64,000 nt of DNA, taken from positions 3,722,501 through 3,786,500 of the forward strand of contig OY829539.1 in NCBI GenBank assembly GCA_963691705.1, given 5' to 3'. How positions within the stretch are numbered: position 1 is the stretch's first letter; each line of letters starts with the position of its first letter. This document shows positions 10,403 to 22,880 of this stretch, one piece after another. The translations under genes and the position numbers were made by a program. Under the pieces are notes generated by a model. That model ran no database searches. It was not told the DNA's origin and worked only from the letters and a program-made list of their open reading frames with translations. This stretch comes from Viola odorata (Eukaryota > Streptophyta > Magnoliopsida > Malpighiales > Violaceae).

Positions 10403-12258
10403 TAAAGGGATTTTCCCCACAGTTTTTAGTTTTACTTTACCACCATGTTTCCATTAGTTGAATGTTTTTTTTCCTAGGTTTACACAGATCTGGGGAAAAT
10501 TACAATTTTTGTGCAAAATTTAGTCCTTAATTTTCAATTGGTTCAAATTTTGTGCAAAATTTTTCCTACGTTATCAAGCAAGGTACCCAACTTTTTCCTC
10601 TGTTAGCAACCCAGCACCCGAGCCTCTAAAGTTTCAATTGACTTTGACTAACGTCGTTAGTCAATGCAGTTTTTAGTCCCATTTTTTTAATAATATCTAT
10701 TTTAGCCCTTCACTTTTATGTTTTTCAAAAATACCATGTTACTTATTTTCGAACATATTACTTTTATATAAACAAATTTTACTAGTGGCAAGAATTTCAA
10801 AATTCTTACACATTCTTTATCATTCGTTTGTTTGATCCACAATTTTAATTTTAATTAAGTAGTAGTAAATTGCAAGTTTCAACAAGATCGACATTTTTAA
10901 TGCGTAGAATAAGTTCATGATCATAACATCACATGCTTTGTTTTTTATATGAAATTCAATCTTTTTGGCTTCACGAGCTCATGGAAATTAACCATTTCTA
11001 ATTACCACATATTCAACTTTGTATAATTGGGAAAGGAATGGATTTATTAATGAATCGATTTCTTTCATAATTTATAGCACTACCGATAGAATCATTAATC
11101 CATGCAAATATAGGAAAACACCAATTAAGAAACAAACAAATTACTAATTTTGTTACTAGCTAGCCTGCCGTTGATCTGCGTGCTAAGGCACTAGATTGCC
11201 TAGCCAGCCACTGGTCACGGACTCACGGGTTCAAGGCTGGTAACACACAGAAAGAAGAACTAGGACATGAATACCATCAAGAACAAATTAATTATGTTTT
11301 GGCGACTAAAATGTAAGAGGTGTCGCTATCAAAGTGCGTGCGTCGTGTAGTTTGAATTGGTCGACTCACATACAAGACAATTTTTTCCCTCGCGGTTGTC
11401 TCCTTGTTGTTGCATTAATCTTCAAGAATATAATTACAAATGACTCATTTCCTTCCGAGTTTCTCTTCAATTTTTGTTTTTGTTAGATGGTAGTAGTTGT
11501 TACCTCTTCATTATTTGCTATATTTATTTTGTTGCATACTTTTCCTTAGGGTTTTATTCTTTCATTCTTTTTATCTCATCATACCAATTATATCTCTTTA
11601 ATTAATTAGAGTATATATAAGTATAATTTAAATTATATGATCGAATGAGAATAATTACATATTCGAAAATATACTCATGGAAAGAAGTATAATTTTGACG
11701 GGTAAATATTATATGTAAAAAAAATCCTATAATCTTTTTAGAAAATTACTTCAGCTTCCATATTTTCAAATTTGCAATTTAAATATTAGTTTCCTACATG
11801 TTGCAATTTTAATCTTTTTTTAAAATTAAAAAATATGCTAAAAAAATACAAAAAAATATGAATATAGGAGAAAAAAAATGTAACAAATATGGTAGGGCTA
11901 AGATATTGGAAACTAATGGTTTAAATATTTTTTAAATCTCCCTATTCTATTTTTTATTTCCATTTTTCTCATTAGTTCCTTCAATATCCTCTTTGACGTT
12001 GGTCTTCTAACCATATTTGTCCTATTTTCCTCCAAATTTTTAATTTTTTTCTATTTATTATCATTTTTTTCCATATTTTTTACCACTAAAAAGGTAAAAA
12101 GTATAACTTCTAAAAAAATTTAAAGTTTACACTACATCTTTTAAAATTGTAGCTAGGGGCGAAGTGGAAGATTTTAAAAATTGTATATTATTCTTTTTGA
12201 TTTCGCACCCAGTAATCTAGCCCATTGGACGATTAATCCGAATATAATTATAAAGGGA
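10403..12258. other. AT-rich non-coding DNA
   Basis: No gene, LTR end or RNA gene could be supported. A short stretch near 11200 (GGGTTCAAGGCT) resembles a tRNA B box but no tRNA or SINE structure was found. Confidence 0.4.
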
Positions 12259-13990
12259 AAATAGTTTTTACCACCCCTAAACTATCGGCGAAAATCACAA
12301 TCTTCCCCTGAACTTCATTTTTTCAAGTCCGCCTCCCCTGAACAATTGTTTTCGAGCAAAAGGACCCCCTCCGTTAACTTTTTCTGTTAAATCTAATAGG
12401 TTACCTGTTACAGCAGGTTTTTTTTTTTTAACCTGTTATAGCAGGTAATTATATATTAAATAATATAATTAATTTTAAAAAATTCAAAAATATATATATA
12501 ATTCCAAAAAATGTTAATTAATTTAAAAATTCAAAAAAATGTAAAAATTCAAAAAAAATGTAGTAATTCCAAAAAAATGTATAAATTCAAAAAAAATGTA
12601 ATAATTCTAAAATAAATGTATAAATTCCAAAACAAATGTACAAATTCCAAAAAAATGTAATAATTCCAAAAAAAAATTATTAATCTAAAAACTCATAAAA
12701 AATGTAATAATTAAAAAAAAAAATCTAATGTAATAATTCAGAAAAAATGTAAAAATTCTAAAAAATGTACAAATTCCAAAACAAATGTAAAAATTCCAAA
12801 AAAATTATAAAAATTCCAAAAAAAATTTAATTAATCTAAAAATTCAAAAAACATGTAATAATTCCAAAACAATGTACAAATTCCAAAAAACAATTAATTA
12901 ATCTAAAAATTCAGAAAAAATGTAAAAAATCTAAAACACTTTAATAATTCCAAAAAAAAGTACAAATTCTAAAAAAATTCTAAAAAACATTTAATTAACC
13001 TAAAAATTCAGAAAAAATGTGAAAATTCTAGAAAAAAATTAATTAATGTAACAATTCAAAAAAATGTAATAATTCAAAAAAATTAATTAATCTAAAAATT
13101 TAGACAAAATGTAAAAATTGTAAAAAATGTAACAATTCTCTAAAAAATGTAATAATTCCAAAAAAATGTAATAATTCTCAAAAAAATGTATAAATTTTTT
13201 TTGGAATTATTATATTTTTTTGAGAATTATTACATTTTTTCAGAATTTTTAGATTAATTAAATTTTTCTGGAATTTTTAAATTTTTCTGAATTTTTATGT
13301 TAATTAAATTTTTTTTGGAATTTTTACAATTTTTTTGGAATTTGTACATTTTTTTCGGAATTATTACAGTGTTTAAGAATTTTTAGATTAATTAATTTTT
13401 TTTGGAATTTTTACATTTGTTTTGGAATTTGTACATTTTTTAGAATTTTTACATTTTTTCTGAATTTTTAGACTAATTATTTTTTTTCTGAATTTTTACA
13501 TTAATTAATTTTTTTTGGAATTATTACATTTTTTACATCTTTTCTGAATTTTTATATTAATTAAATTTTTTTATAATTTTTATAATTTTTTAAGAAATTT
13601 TACAATTTGTTTTTGAATTTGTTTCATTTTTTTGGAATTTATACATTTGTTTTGGAATTTATACATTTTTTTTGGAATTATTACATTTTTTTTAAATTTT
13701 TACATTAATTAATATTTTTTGGAATTTTTACATTTTTTTGGAATTTTTAGATTAATTTAATTTTTTGAATTTTTTAAAATTAATTATATTATTTAAAATA
13801 TAATTATCTGCTATAACAGGTTAAAAAAAAAAAACCTGCTGTAGCAGGTAACCTGTTAGATTTAACAGAAAAAGTTAACGGAGGGGATCCTTTTGCTCGA
13901 AAACAATAGTTCAGGGGAGGCAGACTTTAAAAAATGAAGTTCGGAAGTTTGTGATATTCGGCGATAGTTCAGGGGTGGTAAAAACTATTT
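12259..13990. mobile_element. Large foldback element with long inverted arms
   Basis: The ends are inverted copies: AAATAGTTTTTACCACCCCT at the left and its complement ending at 13990. Homology continues inward through the TTAACAG...GTTACCTGTTA...GCAGGTT blocks near 12380-12430 and 13805-13870. Both arms then become degenerate arrays of a 17-20 bp unit (AATTCCAAAAAAATGTAAT), left arm forward and right arm inverted, meeting near 13195. There is no coding capacity. The class is open: long terminal inverted repeats suit a MULE-type or foldback element, but I could not find a convincing target duplication. Confidence 0.75.
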
Positions 13991-14571
13991 AATCCTAAAA
14001 TTATAATTTACCAAAAATCTTCTAAATAGTATTTTTTTGTATTTTTGCCCAATTTGTGCTAATTTAGGCTCGATTCCCAATTTCGACTATAGGTTGGATT
14101 TTTCCAAAAACTGTGTGAGCTTTCCCAAATTTCAGCCCGATTTGACAATCAGACCAAAAATGATGGTATTTTTTTTACGCTCAGGTCGCGATCTATTACG
14201 TTTTTTTTGGTCTATTCCCCTTGTAAGCTTAAAAGAACAATTTCAGCATTTCTTGTTCCATATCATTCGGTCACTAAGAAATCATAAAAAACCATACATG
14301 TATGGAGGAGTTACTGAGCAATACAAATTCTCCATTTATACGCATTTAGTTAGATAACCGAATGAATATGGGGTTACAAGTAGTGTTGTCCCTTTAAGGT
14401 TTATCATATTACTATATAGGTATTTTTAAATTTAAATTTTATATAATCTAAATGCGATTTTGATTTGCACACTTTAACAATTTTTACTCTTTTGTTTACT
14501 TTTTATAATCAAATCTTCACGAAAGTTTGAATAGAAAAATACGTTACCAATATTCTAAGTTATCAATTATG
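13991..14571. other. AT-rich non-coding DNA
   Basis: One 106-codon ORF (14037-14357) has no recognised motif. I see nothing else between the foldback element and the X1 target duplication. Confidence 0.4.
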
Positions 14572-14650
14572 GGTCTTGTCGCATCCTCGCGACGGTTCGG
14601 ACGAACAAAGAAGAATCCCACACATAAATAATAGAGTTGCAACTCTATTA

Positions 14651-14910
14651 CTCCCTCCGGTCTCCATAAAATGTCGTTTTATCTTTTGCTTTTACTGTTT
14701 CGGCACGTATCTTAAAACGGCCGGCAAACGACCTATTTGAGACAATTTTGCCCCTAATTTTTTCTGGGAAGTACGTTAAGGATTAACGTACGTTCATAAA
14801 AAATTTCGGATTTTTTTGGGGTCAAATAGTGCCTCATCCGGCCTCCTCGATATGCGTTCCCTACTGAATGTTGGGATGCGAGGAAGACATTTTATGGAGA
14901 CCAGAGGGAG
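14651..14910. mobile_element. Stowaway-like MITE 1
   Basis: 260 bp with terminal inverted repeats CTCCCTCCGGTCTCCATAA and TTATGGAGACCAGAGGGAG, flanked by TA at 14649-14650 and 14911-14912. CTCCCTCC ends and a TA duplication are the Stowaway (Tc1/mariner) signature. No coding capacity. Confidence 0.85.
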
Positions 14911-15695
14911 TATTTCTAAGGTTTAGGGAAATCTAAAGTCTGGAGAAAAGAAGAAAATAAAAACTAAGGCATAAAAAAAAAGGGTCTTAACCCGAGAACT
15001 ATGATTCAGGGTTGATTTATGGACTCAGGAAGGTGTAAGGTACCCGAGCCTCACCCTAAAAAGGTTACCGGTTTCTAAAAGAGGTGTTTGAAAATCACGT
15101 TAAAAATAAGTAATTGGACACTCAGAAGGAATCGTCATTTTAATTCTTAAGTTGGTTTGATCGATTTTATACTAATTAGTTGCCAAGTTGTTAAAAGAAA
15201 ATAAATATTTTAATCCTTTAAGAATATAAACATGTTAGTTGCATACCTATTCCGATTAAATTTCGTCGAGTTCAAAATTAGTCCAATTACACGCAAGATT
15301 AATTAGGTGAAATTACTGTCGTTCTATTAATTTTTACTAAAGCGACGACTAACTTTCATTATCGGGCATGCATAATTAATCTTATTGACTAGGTGATCCA
15401 GAACGGGCATAGACTTATCAAAGTACCATTTTAAATAGATGTGGGAAAACACTATGAAAGTGAAAAACCAGGGAGTGGAGTCAAAGCCGTGCACGAAACA
15501 TATTTATCAAAATAAGCATCAATTAAAAATATACATCCATCCACAACCATCAACTAATTGAAGGGGAAAAATTAATGTAAATGACCATGAAACATTAAAA
15601 ATTAAATTAAGAATTAGGACCTTTTAAAATGATGAGCTCCAAGTTTCAAATACAAAATTCCACTTTCAAAAGCTTTCTTATCTTGGTATGCTACT

Positions 15696-18600
15696 TAGAG
15701 GTGTTCATCGGTATTACCGAACTTCGGAAGTTCGGTAATACCGAACTTTTTAAAATGCAAACCAAACCGAATTACACGTTACTTATACCGAAATTGAATT
15801 ACCAAATTGAAACTTCGGTAAATTTCGGAACCAAAATTTACTGAAATTTCTGAAATTATTTCCAAATCAGAAGCAAAATTCATAAATTCGTTCGTAAATG
15901 CATAAATTCGTTCGTAAATACATAAATTCATAAGTCCAATACAATCCGATAAAATACATAAAAACATCAAAATGACACATTCAATCTTCTGTCAATCCAT
16001 ATCATAAAATTAAAGTGACACATTCAATCCAAGTCAATTGTTTCTTAACATTGTTTCATTTTGTACTGATGAGAAAAGGAGGCAGCGAGCATGAGAAACC
16101 AACTGCACCACCTGAACTTCCTGAACTTGCACCACCTGAACTTCCTGAAAATGCAACCATGCTCATTACAATTGTACAACCTTCATAAATAAATAAATAA
16201 AAAGTCTATTCAAATGAAAGAGGAGAGGTTTGAAGGATTGCAGGGTTGTACGTATTTCCATAGTAAACATATCATATGAAGCCCATTTGGCTGCTGCAAT
16301 TAGCCAATAACAAAAAGCTGAATAAATAAATAAACTACTCAATCACCAATATCAACAACAATCTCAACATTTTAAGCCATTTTATTTTAGCCTTTCCTTT
16401 CTCCTCTTCCATCTTTACGTTTTTTGTTGAGAATTCAAATTAGCACAATATAGACAGCAGCTCAACAACCAAACCACTAATAAAGTTGATTTAAGCAACT
16501 AGCGGTTCACATAAATTCTATGAAAATAAAGTCCTTTGTGGAAAAGCCACTCCACCAGAGCAAACATGAATCTACTCAGCTTTAGTCTTGTCAATACCAG
16601 ACATAATGAGAAAACATATAACAAAAAAGAATCGCAATTGCTAAGACACAGTAGTAGAGGACCTTATTTTTAGAGTGAAGGTGAGCATTTTAAGAATTTC
16701 AGGTTGCAGCAACATTTCAGATTCAAGGACACTGATAACCCTTTTATCAAGTTTAGCTCATTCAGTAATTCCCATTTCCCGGTGGGATATAGACTATACA
16801 GTGCAATGATCCCAATAAAACCCTAACCAAAGAACCCAAACCCCAAAACCAGACCACCCAAATACAACCAGCAAAACATCAAAATCACATCCAAAACCGT
16901 TCATAACCCAAACCCATCTCCCAAACACAGTGGGATTCTTAAACTACCAAGCAAACACCCACAAGAACACAACCAACAAAGCAGCAATCTTGAAATAAAA
17001 AGCAAGGAATAAAAACCAAATATATAAAGTAGCATACAAATGAAAGTGAAGTAACATAGAAATCTGATCAAACAGACCAAAACTATGAGGTAATGAAGCA
17101 AGTACTTGGGGATTGTGAGACCCCTAGAAATTGTAACTTAAATTTATTTTGGTTAGTTAGATGTGTACTAGTAGATTAGAAGAGAATTAGAAATTTTGTT
17201 GGGTTCGTGTGTAAACTAATTGTTTCCGTAATAATAATAATAATAATAGTAATATATAATAAATAAATAGAAAGTTAAGATAAGGAAGGATTAGAGACAT
17301 AAGTGGAATAAGAATAGGAAGGGATAAGGACTCGTGGAAAGAAGATAAGAAACAAAAAGAAAAGAAAGGAAAGCGAGAACGGCAAAAGAGAGAAAATGGG
17401 AAATAAAAGAAAAGAAAAGAAAATAGAGAGGGAGCGATCGGAAGAGAGCAGCGGAGAAGAAGAGAGTAATTTGTTGGGTGATTTTGAGGTTAGTTTTATT
17501 ATTAGTAGCTAAACTTCATCTCTTTATCAAATTGATGTGTGGGTGTCATGGGAATTGAGAATGAATTCAATAATTGGTATGTACAGTTTCGGCCAAGAGA
17601 AAACTTCATCGTGTATGCTGATTTTGTGAGTAGATATATATGTTTCTTTCCTTAAAACTCTAGTTATTGTAGTTATGGCTAATTTGGGTTTTTCAATTTA
17701 ATTAAAGTATGAAAATGACCTTATAGTGGCTAAAAGAATAAATTTTATGAGTAGGACTAATTGGCTGGTGGCATAAGTAAATTCTGGAGGTGTCAAACCT
17801 TCTGAAAATTTTGGAAAGGAATTGCAGAAAATTGTTTACAGATTAGTCCCTATAGTTATAGAGGTGGTGAAGTTTAGTCCTCAAACTTTTAGCATTTTCA
17901 GATTAGTCCCTACCGCAGGAAGTTATTTCTGGTTTTAAAAGTGATATATATGGGATAATTATTGGTGTTATAACGACTTTATATGGTATACAAGTTTCCT
18001 TTTTGATATATTATTTATTGAATTAAATTTCTTGTTTCGCATTGGATACATAATTATTTCGGGCGATATGCCACTTGACCATGCGTTCACTTACCTACGT
18101 GAGTGCTAAGAAAGAGTATAGGAAATTATGATGATTTATGGTTATGGTTGGTTAAAAGGAAGATTGTACGAAATGAAGATGATTAAATGGATTTTTTAAT
18201 TAATTGACTGTAAGAAGAGAGAGGAGCCGAAATTGGGAAACAAAAGGGAGATGAGAAATGGTGTGGTTTTTATTATTATTTATACAGGTTTGAAATTTAT
18301 TGGATTGCGTAAATAACCAATGTGGTATTTAATTGGTGTTAGGTATGAAGCCTACTGATCCTACCGCGGAGTGAGCAGGACATGTGAAGTGATTTTGATG
18401 TGTATATACAACTGTGAGTGGATAATACAAAGTATAAACTGCATGATAATATTGCATGCTAGTTGTTCGTATGAACTATGATTTGACTTTATATATGGTG
18501 CTATGGTGATAATATTGATAATCATGGATGGTATATTATCTTTACGAATTATGTAATGACTGTATATGGTATTATGCTTGTGAATGGATATGGTGAAAGT

Positions 18601-20226
18601 GTTGGCGATGACAGATGGTATATTATCTTATGAATTATGAGTATGACTGCGTACTGTGTCATGGTTGTGAACAGACAGGGTGGAAGTAATTGGTGATGAT
18701 GAATGGTATATTTATGAATTATGGTATGACTGTGTGTACTGTATTATGGTTGTTAACAGACGTGGTGATAGAATTTGGTGATGAAAGATGTGAGGTATCA
18801 TTCTGGTTATGACCCTAGCTAACAGGGGCGGTGTTAGCACATGTGCACATGGTCAGTTATACCTTAGCTAGCCGGAGGTTATGGCGGTAGCACGAAATGG
18901 TTTGGCCAGCACTTCGGTCTGTTGAGAATTATTGAGAATCGTTGAGAAATTCATATGTCCTAGCCGATAGGGACAATGGTTTTGGCACGTGATGGGATCA
19001 CGGTCTGAATATGACAATCCTAGTCAGCAGGGTTAGTGGTGCTGGCACATGAAATATCACGGTCTGAACGTGTTTATTTTATTGGTGTTTTGACAGTTTA
19101 ACTGTCTTATGGTGAATGTACGAATTTGATAGTTAATTGTATTATGATGAGTATATGAAATTCTGATACCCTAACCTGCAGGGGGATTATGGTGCTGACA
19201 GGTGGAAAATCACAGTCTGGATATGAGTTTATTGTGCGTTGATAATTTAACCCTATTATGATGAGTATACGAATTTTAGTATCTGGATATTTATATAATT
19301 ACACTATATTATATGTGGTAAATGCAGTGATTATGAATGATTGCCTATGCATGCCTGTTTATATCTTGTATTATCTATTCACTGAGTTATAGTAACTCAC
19401 CCTCTCGTATTCAACATTTTTCAGCTGGTATCAGACGGTAGTGAGTTTTGGTTGGCAGATTTAGGAGTACTCTTCAAGGTTGATCGGTATGTCCAACATC
19501 CCCTTCGCTAGGGCATAGTCGAGTAGTAATATGGTATATGTCTGTTACTTATGGTAGAAAGTGCGGAAGTGTCTGTCTGTGTTGCTGTAAATATTGCTTG
19601 AAATTCAATATAAGTAAAATCTTGAGTTTGCTTGAGATAAATCATTTGTCAATTTTTTTAAAGAAATATTGATGAGTTAAGTAGGCGAGTGAGAGTTCGA
19701 GATGAGTACTAGAATTCATTCGGACTCTCATGCCGGTCACACGCTCTAATTTGGGGTGTGACAGGGATAGAGACTGAGACCAGGACAGGGACAGTGTGAG
19801 GATTTATTGTGTCGATGGAGACACGATTTGAGAGAGAAGAGAGTCGATGGAGACACGATCGGTAAGTGGCTGTCGCCTGTCGGGCTGTCGGACTGGCGGT
19901 GGCTGTCGGACTGGTGGTGATCGGGATTTGAGAGAGAGCGAGAGAGGAGAGGATTGGTGTGTGGTGTGGTGGTGTGTACGCGATCGGGATTTTGGTATGC
20001 AGAATTGGGCATGGGCCAAGACTTGATGAGATGAGACACAGATGGGCCAAGCAAAGGCCCTAATTCATTAGGCAAAACTTTCGGTAAGTTCGGTTTACCG
20101 AACTTCCCAATTTTCATACCGTACCGAACCGAACTTAAAGTTCGGTAATTGTCTACCGATACCGAAGTTACCGATACCGAAATTACCGAACCGAAATTCA
20201 GTTTTCGGTAATTTTGAACACCCCTA
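15696..20226. mobile_element. Non-autonomous hAT transposon
   Basis: A perfect 8-bp target duplication ATGCTACT (15688-15695 and 20227-20234) flanks inverted ends TAGAGGTGTTCA and TAGGGGTGTTCA. Many TACCGAA/TTCGGTA copies cluster in the first and last 150 bp, as expected for subterminal transposase binding sites. An 8-bp duplication with TAG-GGTG ends is typical of hAT. No transposase ORF is present; only short ORFs occur. The element is interrupted by the solo LTR at 17114-19763, so its own length is about 1.9 kb. Confidence 0.88.
17114..19763. mobile_element. Solo LTR inside the hAT element
   Basis: Starts TGTGAGACCCC and ends GGGGTGTGACA, with target duplication GGGAT at 17109-17113 and 19764-19768. 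These ends resemble Tekay-type chromovirus LTRs, from memory. Positions 18400-19260 hold degenerate repeats: units with TGACTGTGTACTGTATTATG and then units with CTAGC..GCAGGG...ATCACGGTCTG. Orientation is not settled and there is no internal retroelement sequence. Confidence 0.85.
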
Positions 20227-20435
20227 ATGCTACTAGATGATAAAAGAAAAACTAATCACGAAAGTATTTTCTACGAGATGGGCTTAAGGCCCGATTACTA
20301 TCTTTCCGCTTTCGAATGACACGTTTACTTTGACGATTTACTATCCTATAAATTCGAAGAAAGTCTAAACTATTGGCAAAGATTTAAATCCTAAGTTTGT
20401 TTACTACTTTGTTTGGTTTTCTTTGATTTGTTTTA

Positions 20436-20652
20436 CTCCCTTCTATCATAATTAATTGTCGTTTACTGTTTGGGCAAGCATATTAAGGAGGGCGGATGAC
20501 TCACTATTTGACCTAAAAAAATTCTGTACTTTTTTCGTTAACGTACGTCGGAAAAAAAGTTCGGGGCAAAATTATCTTATATAGTGAGTCATCCGCCCTC
20601 TTTAATATGCGTGCCCAAATAGTAAAAGACAATTAAAAAAAATAAGAGGGAG
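20436..20652. mobile_element. Stowaway-like MITE 2
   Basis: 217 bp, starting CTCCCTT and ending AGAGGGAG, flanked by TA at 20434-20435 and 20653-20654. A long internal inverted repeat (TGGGCA...GAGGGCGGATGACTCACTAT and its complement) would fold into a hairpin. It lies within X1. Confidence 0.8.
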
Positions 20653-22287
20653 TAAGTTCATTACGCTCCTCCAATTTTATTCATCTTAATTCGTTTGGAT
20701 TAATTTTAAGGATTGAAGATTCTAAAATTAATTAATCGAAATTGAATGAAAGAGTGATGTTTAATTACTATCCTATTTCATTAATGTATTTAATTTTAAA
20801 AAAGTTGAGTAATTACTAAGCCTAATTCGTTCAAGCAATGGTTGATTAAAGTCATTAATTACCAAGTTGAATTTATTAAAATGAGTTATTAAACTAAATT
20901 ATTTCTTAATTTAAATTCTAACAATTTTAAATAATTAAGAGTACGAATGTATACGGAAAATTTCGAATAAATAAAAGGGTTTAAGGAGGCATATCCGCTT
21001 GAGTACTAATTAATTTTTAACCTACATACCGATGAGTTAATAGCACAACTGCACAAGCAATAAATAATAATAAACAAACAAATAAATATAACAAACAATT
21101 AAATAAATAATTACTACGAATAAACTAATTAAAACATAATTAAAAATATAAATAAAAGCCGGACTAATTCGTTCTAACCAACTCGACATTTAACCAACCG
21201 TTGATAGGCCGAAACTAACAAACCAGCCCACTACCTGAACCCTCTCTGATGGGGCGGCCCAGCTCATCCGGCCCAAACCTGCCAAACCCAGCTGCAACCC
21301 AGCAGCCTTTAATGGGCCTGCTGGACTCAAACCCATTAACCTAACCAAACCCCAAACCCAAACCCATTAACCTATCATCTTCTTCCTTCAACCAGCCACC
21401 TCCGGCCACCGCCTGCAACCCGGCCTACCGGCCGACTGCCTTTGGCCGGTTTCCTCCGACCCGACCAAAACCATACCAAAAAATCAACCCAAAACCGATT
21501 CAAACCGGACCAAAAGGAAAATCCGGTCATCCTAAACGGAAACAACCCCGAACTAGATTCGGTCACCAACAACAAGAAACAAACTGACCCAGCCACAACC
21601 GGCCAAACTCCGGCCACCAAGTAAACCAAACGGGAAAAAGAAAACACAATGATACGGTACAAAAATTTAACGAAACGAACCTAAATGTTTTACCGGATGG
21701 TTAAATGTGGTGATGAAAATGTTTAAATATTAGAGAAAAGGAAGAAGTTTTTTTGTTGGGTTTTGCTTGCTTCCGCCGAAATTGGAGAGGGAGAGAGAAT
21801 TTTTATTTTATTTTTTAAAGTTGGTATGAATGGTGTCCGTGAATGGTATTTATATTATTTATTTTTTTATTCGATCCAACTGTTCGAAAAATCGCATTTG
21901 AAATGGACAGCTCAGATTAAATAGTTGTTGGGAGAGGATAAAGTGTGGAGATAAGATGTGGGTTCTGGTATCATTTCGATAGAAAGAAGACTGGCACCTA
22001 GAGAAACTCGAACGATCAAAATAAAAATGAATAAAAAAATAAAATAAAAATAGAAATAAAATAAAATAAAATGAAACAAAACAAAATAACAATAATAATA
22101 AAATAGGATTGAAATAAAATGAACTAAATTAAATAAAAATTATGAATTTAAAAGCCAATAATGGAACAAATAATGAATGAAAATGAAATAAAGTACGTAA
22201 AAATTAAAAAAAAACAGAGATATGCTATACTGAATGTAATAATGATGATTAATTTAATTATGTCGAAATTAAGGTACTAATAGGTCT

Positions 22288-22880
22288 TAACTTGTCGTAT
22301 TTTTTTTTTTTATAAGTAAATGTGATATTTGAACCTGATCCAATTCGGTTAGATAAATTAAAAATACAACCATATCAATATTTAATACTATATAGCTAGT
22401 CAACAATGAATGGTGATAGAAGGTCACGGGTGAGAATTAATGGATCACGGGTGATAGTAATAGTATATGAGGAACAAAATAAGTTTAAAGAAGCAACTGA
22501 ACAAAACAGGACCAAATATATAATTTGTACGTAGCCCAAAGCCAAACCTCCACAGCCACAACCCTCCAACCGCGACATATATCTGATCATTGAACTGGAA
22601 CTTGACACGTGTCGGCCTAGCACATGATCACAGCTACATTCAAACAAACAACTCATGTTCTCCTTCTTCCAGTTCCAGAGAAGCCTTTGCTTTAAAATGG
22701 CTCTTTAACTCCTTATTAATTAACTCTACCACTTCTTCACTCGACTCTTGTTGCTAAACACGTTCTTTTCCTTCTCCCTCGATCTGTTGGTTCTGTCCTA
22801 CAAAATTAATCTTGGGTTGATGAGTGATTGATTACTTTGGCGCATTTTTTCAATTTTTAGTTGTCAAGTGCTGAGTTTTG
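22288..22880 (+). promoter_or_regulatory. Upstream region of the polygalacturonase gene
   Basis: The 590 bp between the X1 target duplication and the start codon. GACACGTGTC at 22604-22613 is a palindromic G-box/ABRE-type site for bZIP or bHLH factors. TTTAAAA near 22691 is a weak TATA candidate. The leader is pyrimidine-rich. The X1 solo LTR ends only about 600 bp upstream and may supply distal control sequence. Confidence 0.45.

Larger units (their letters stand above)
14577..22282 (-). mobile_element. X1: solo LTR carrying four nested insertions
   Basis: The left end starts TGTCGCATCC, as does solo LTR X2 at 39739. The right end AAGGTACTAATA aligns with the X2 end CAGGTAGCAACA, its last CA mutated to TA. 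Both sides carry GGTCT (14572-14576 and 22283-22287). Between them X1 and X2 share blocks in the same order (GGTTTAGGGAA, GGAAGGTGT.AGG.ACCC.AG, AAGGTTACCGGT, TAGGTGATC/TAAGTGATC). Without the two MITEs and the hAT element, X1 is about 2.7 kb. No internal retroelement sequence is present, hence a solo LTR. Minus orientation is suggested by a TATA-like ATATAAATACC near 21850; the family is not assigned. Confidence 0.75.

Noticed and set aside
11160..11245. tRNA- or SINE-like sequence with GGGTTCAAGGCT
   Set aside because: No cloverleaf, no convincing A box, no poly(A) tail or target duplication.
14037..14357. 106-codon plus-strand ORF
   Set aside because: No recognised domain, AT-rich surroundings, no promoter or splice support; compatible with chance.
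19709..20117. Overlapping minus-strand ORFs rich in Ser, Pro and His
   Set aside because: Caused by GA/TGG-rich low-complexity DNA at the solo LTR/hAT joint; no conserved motif.
21375..21662. Minus-strand ORF of 95 codons near the end of X1
   Set aside because: Inside the long LTR; Arg/Gly/Trp-rich from Pro/Gly-coding GC-rich DNA, no domain, no homologous frame in X2.
22396..22656. Minus-strand ORF upstream of the polygalacturonase
   Set aside because: It overlaps the promoter and G-box, lacks any motif, and is adequately explained by chance.
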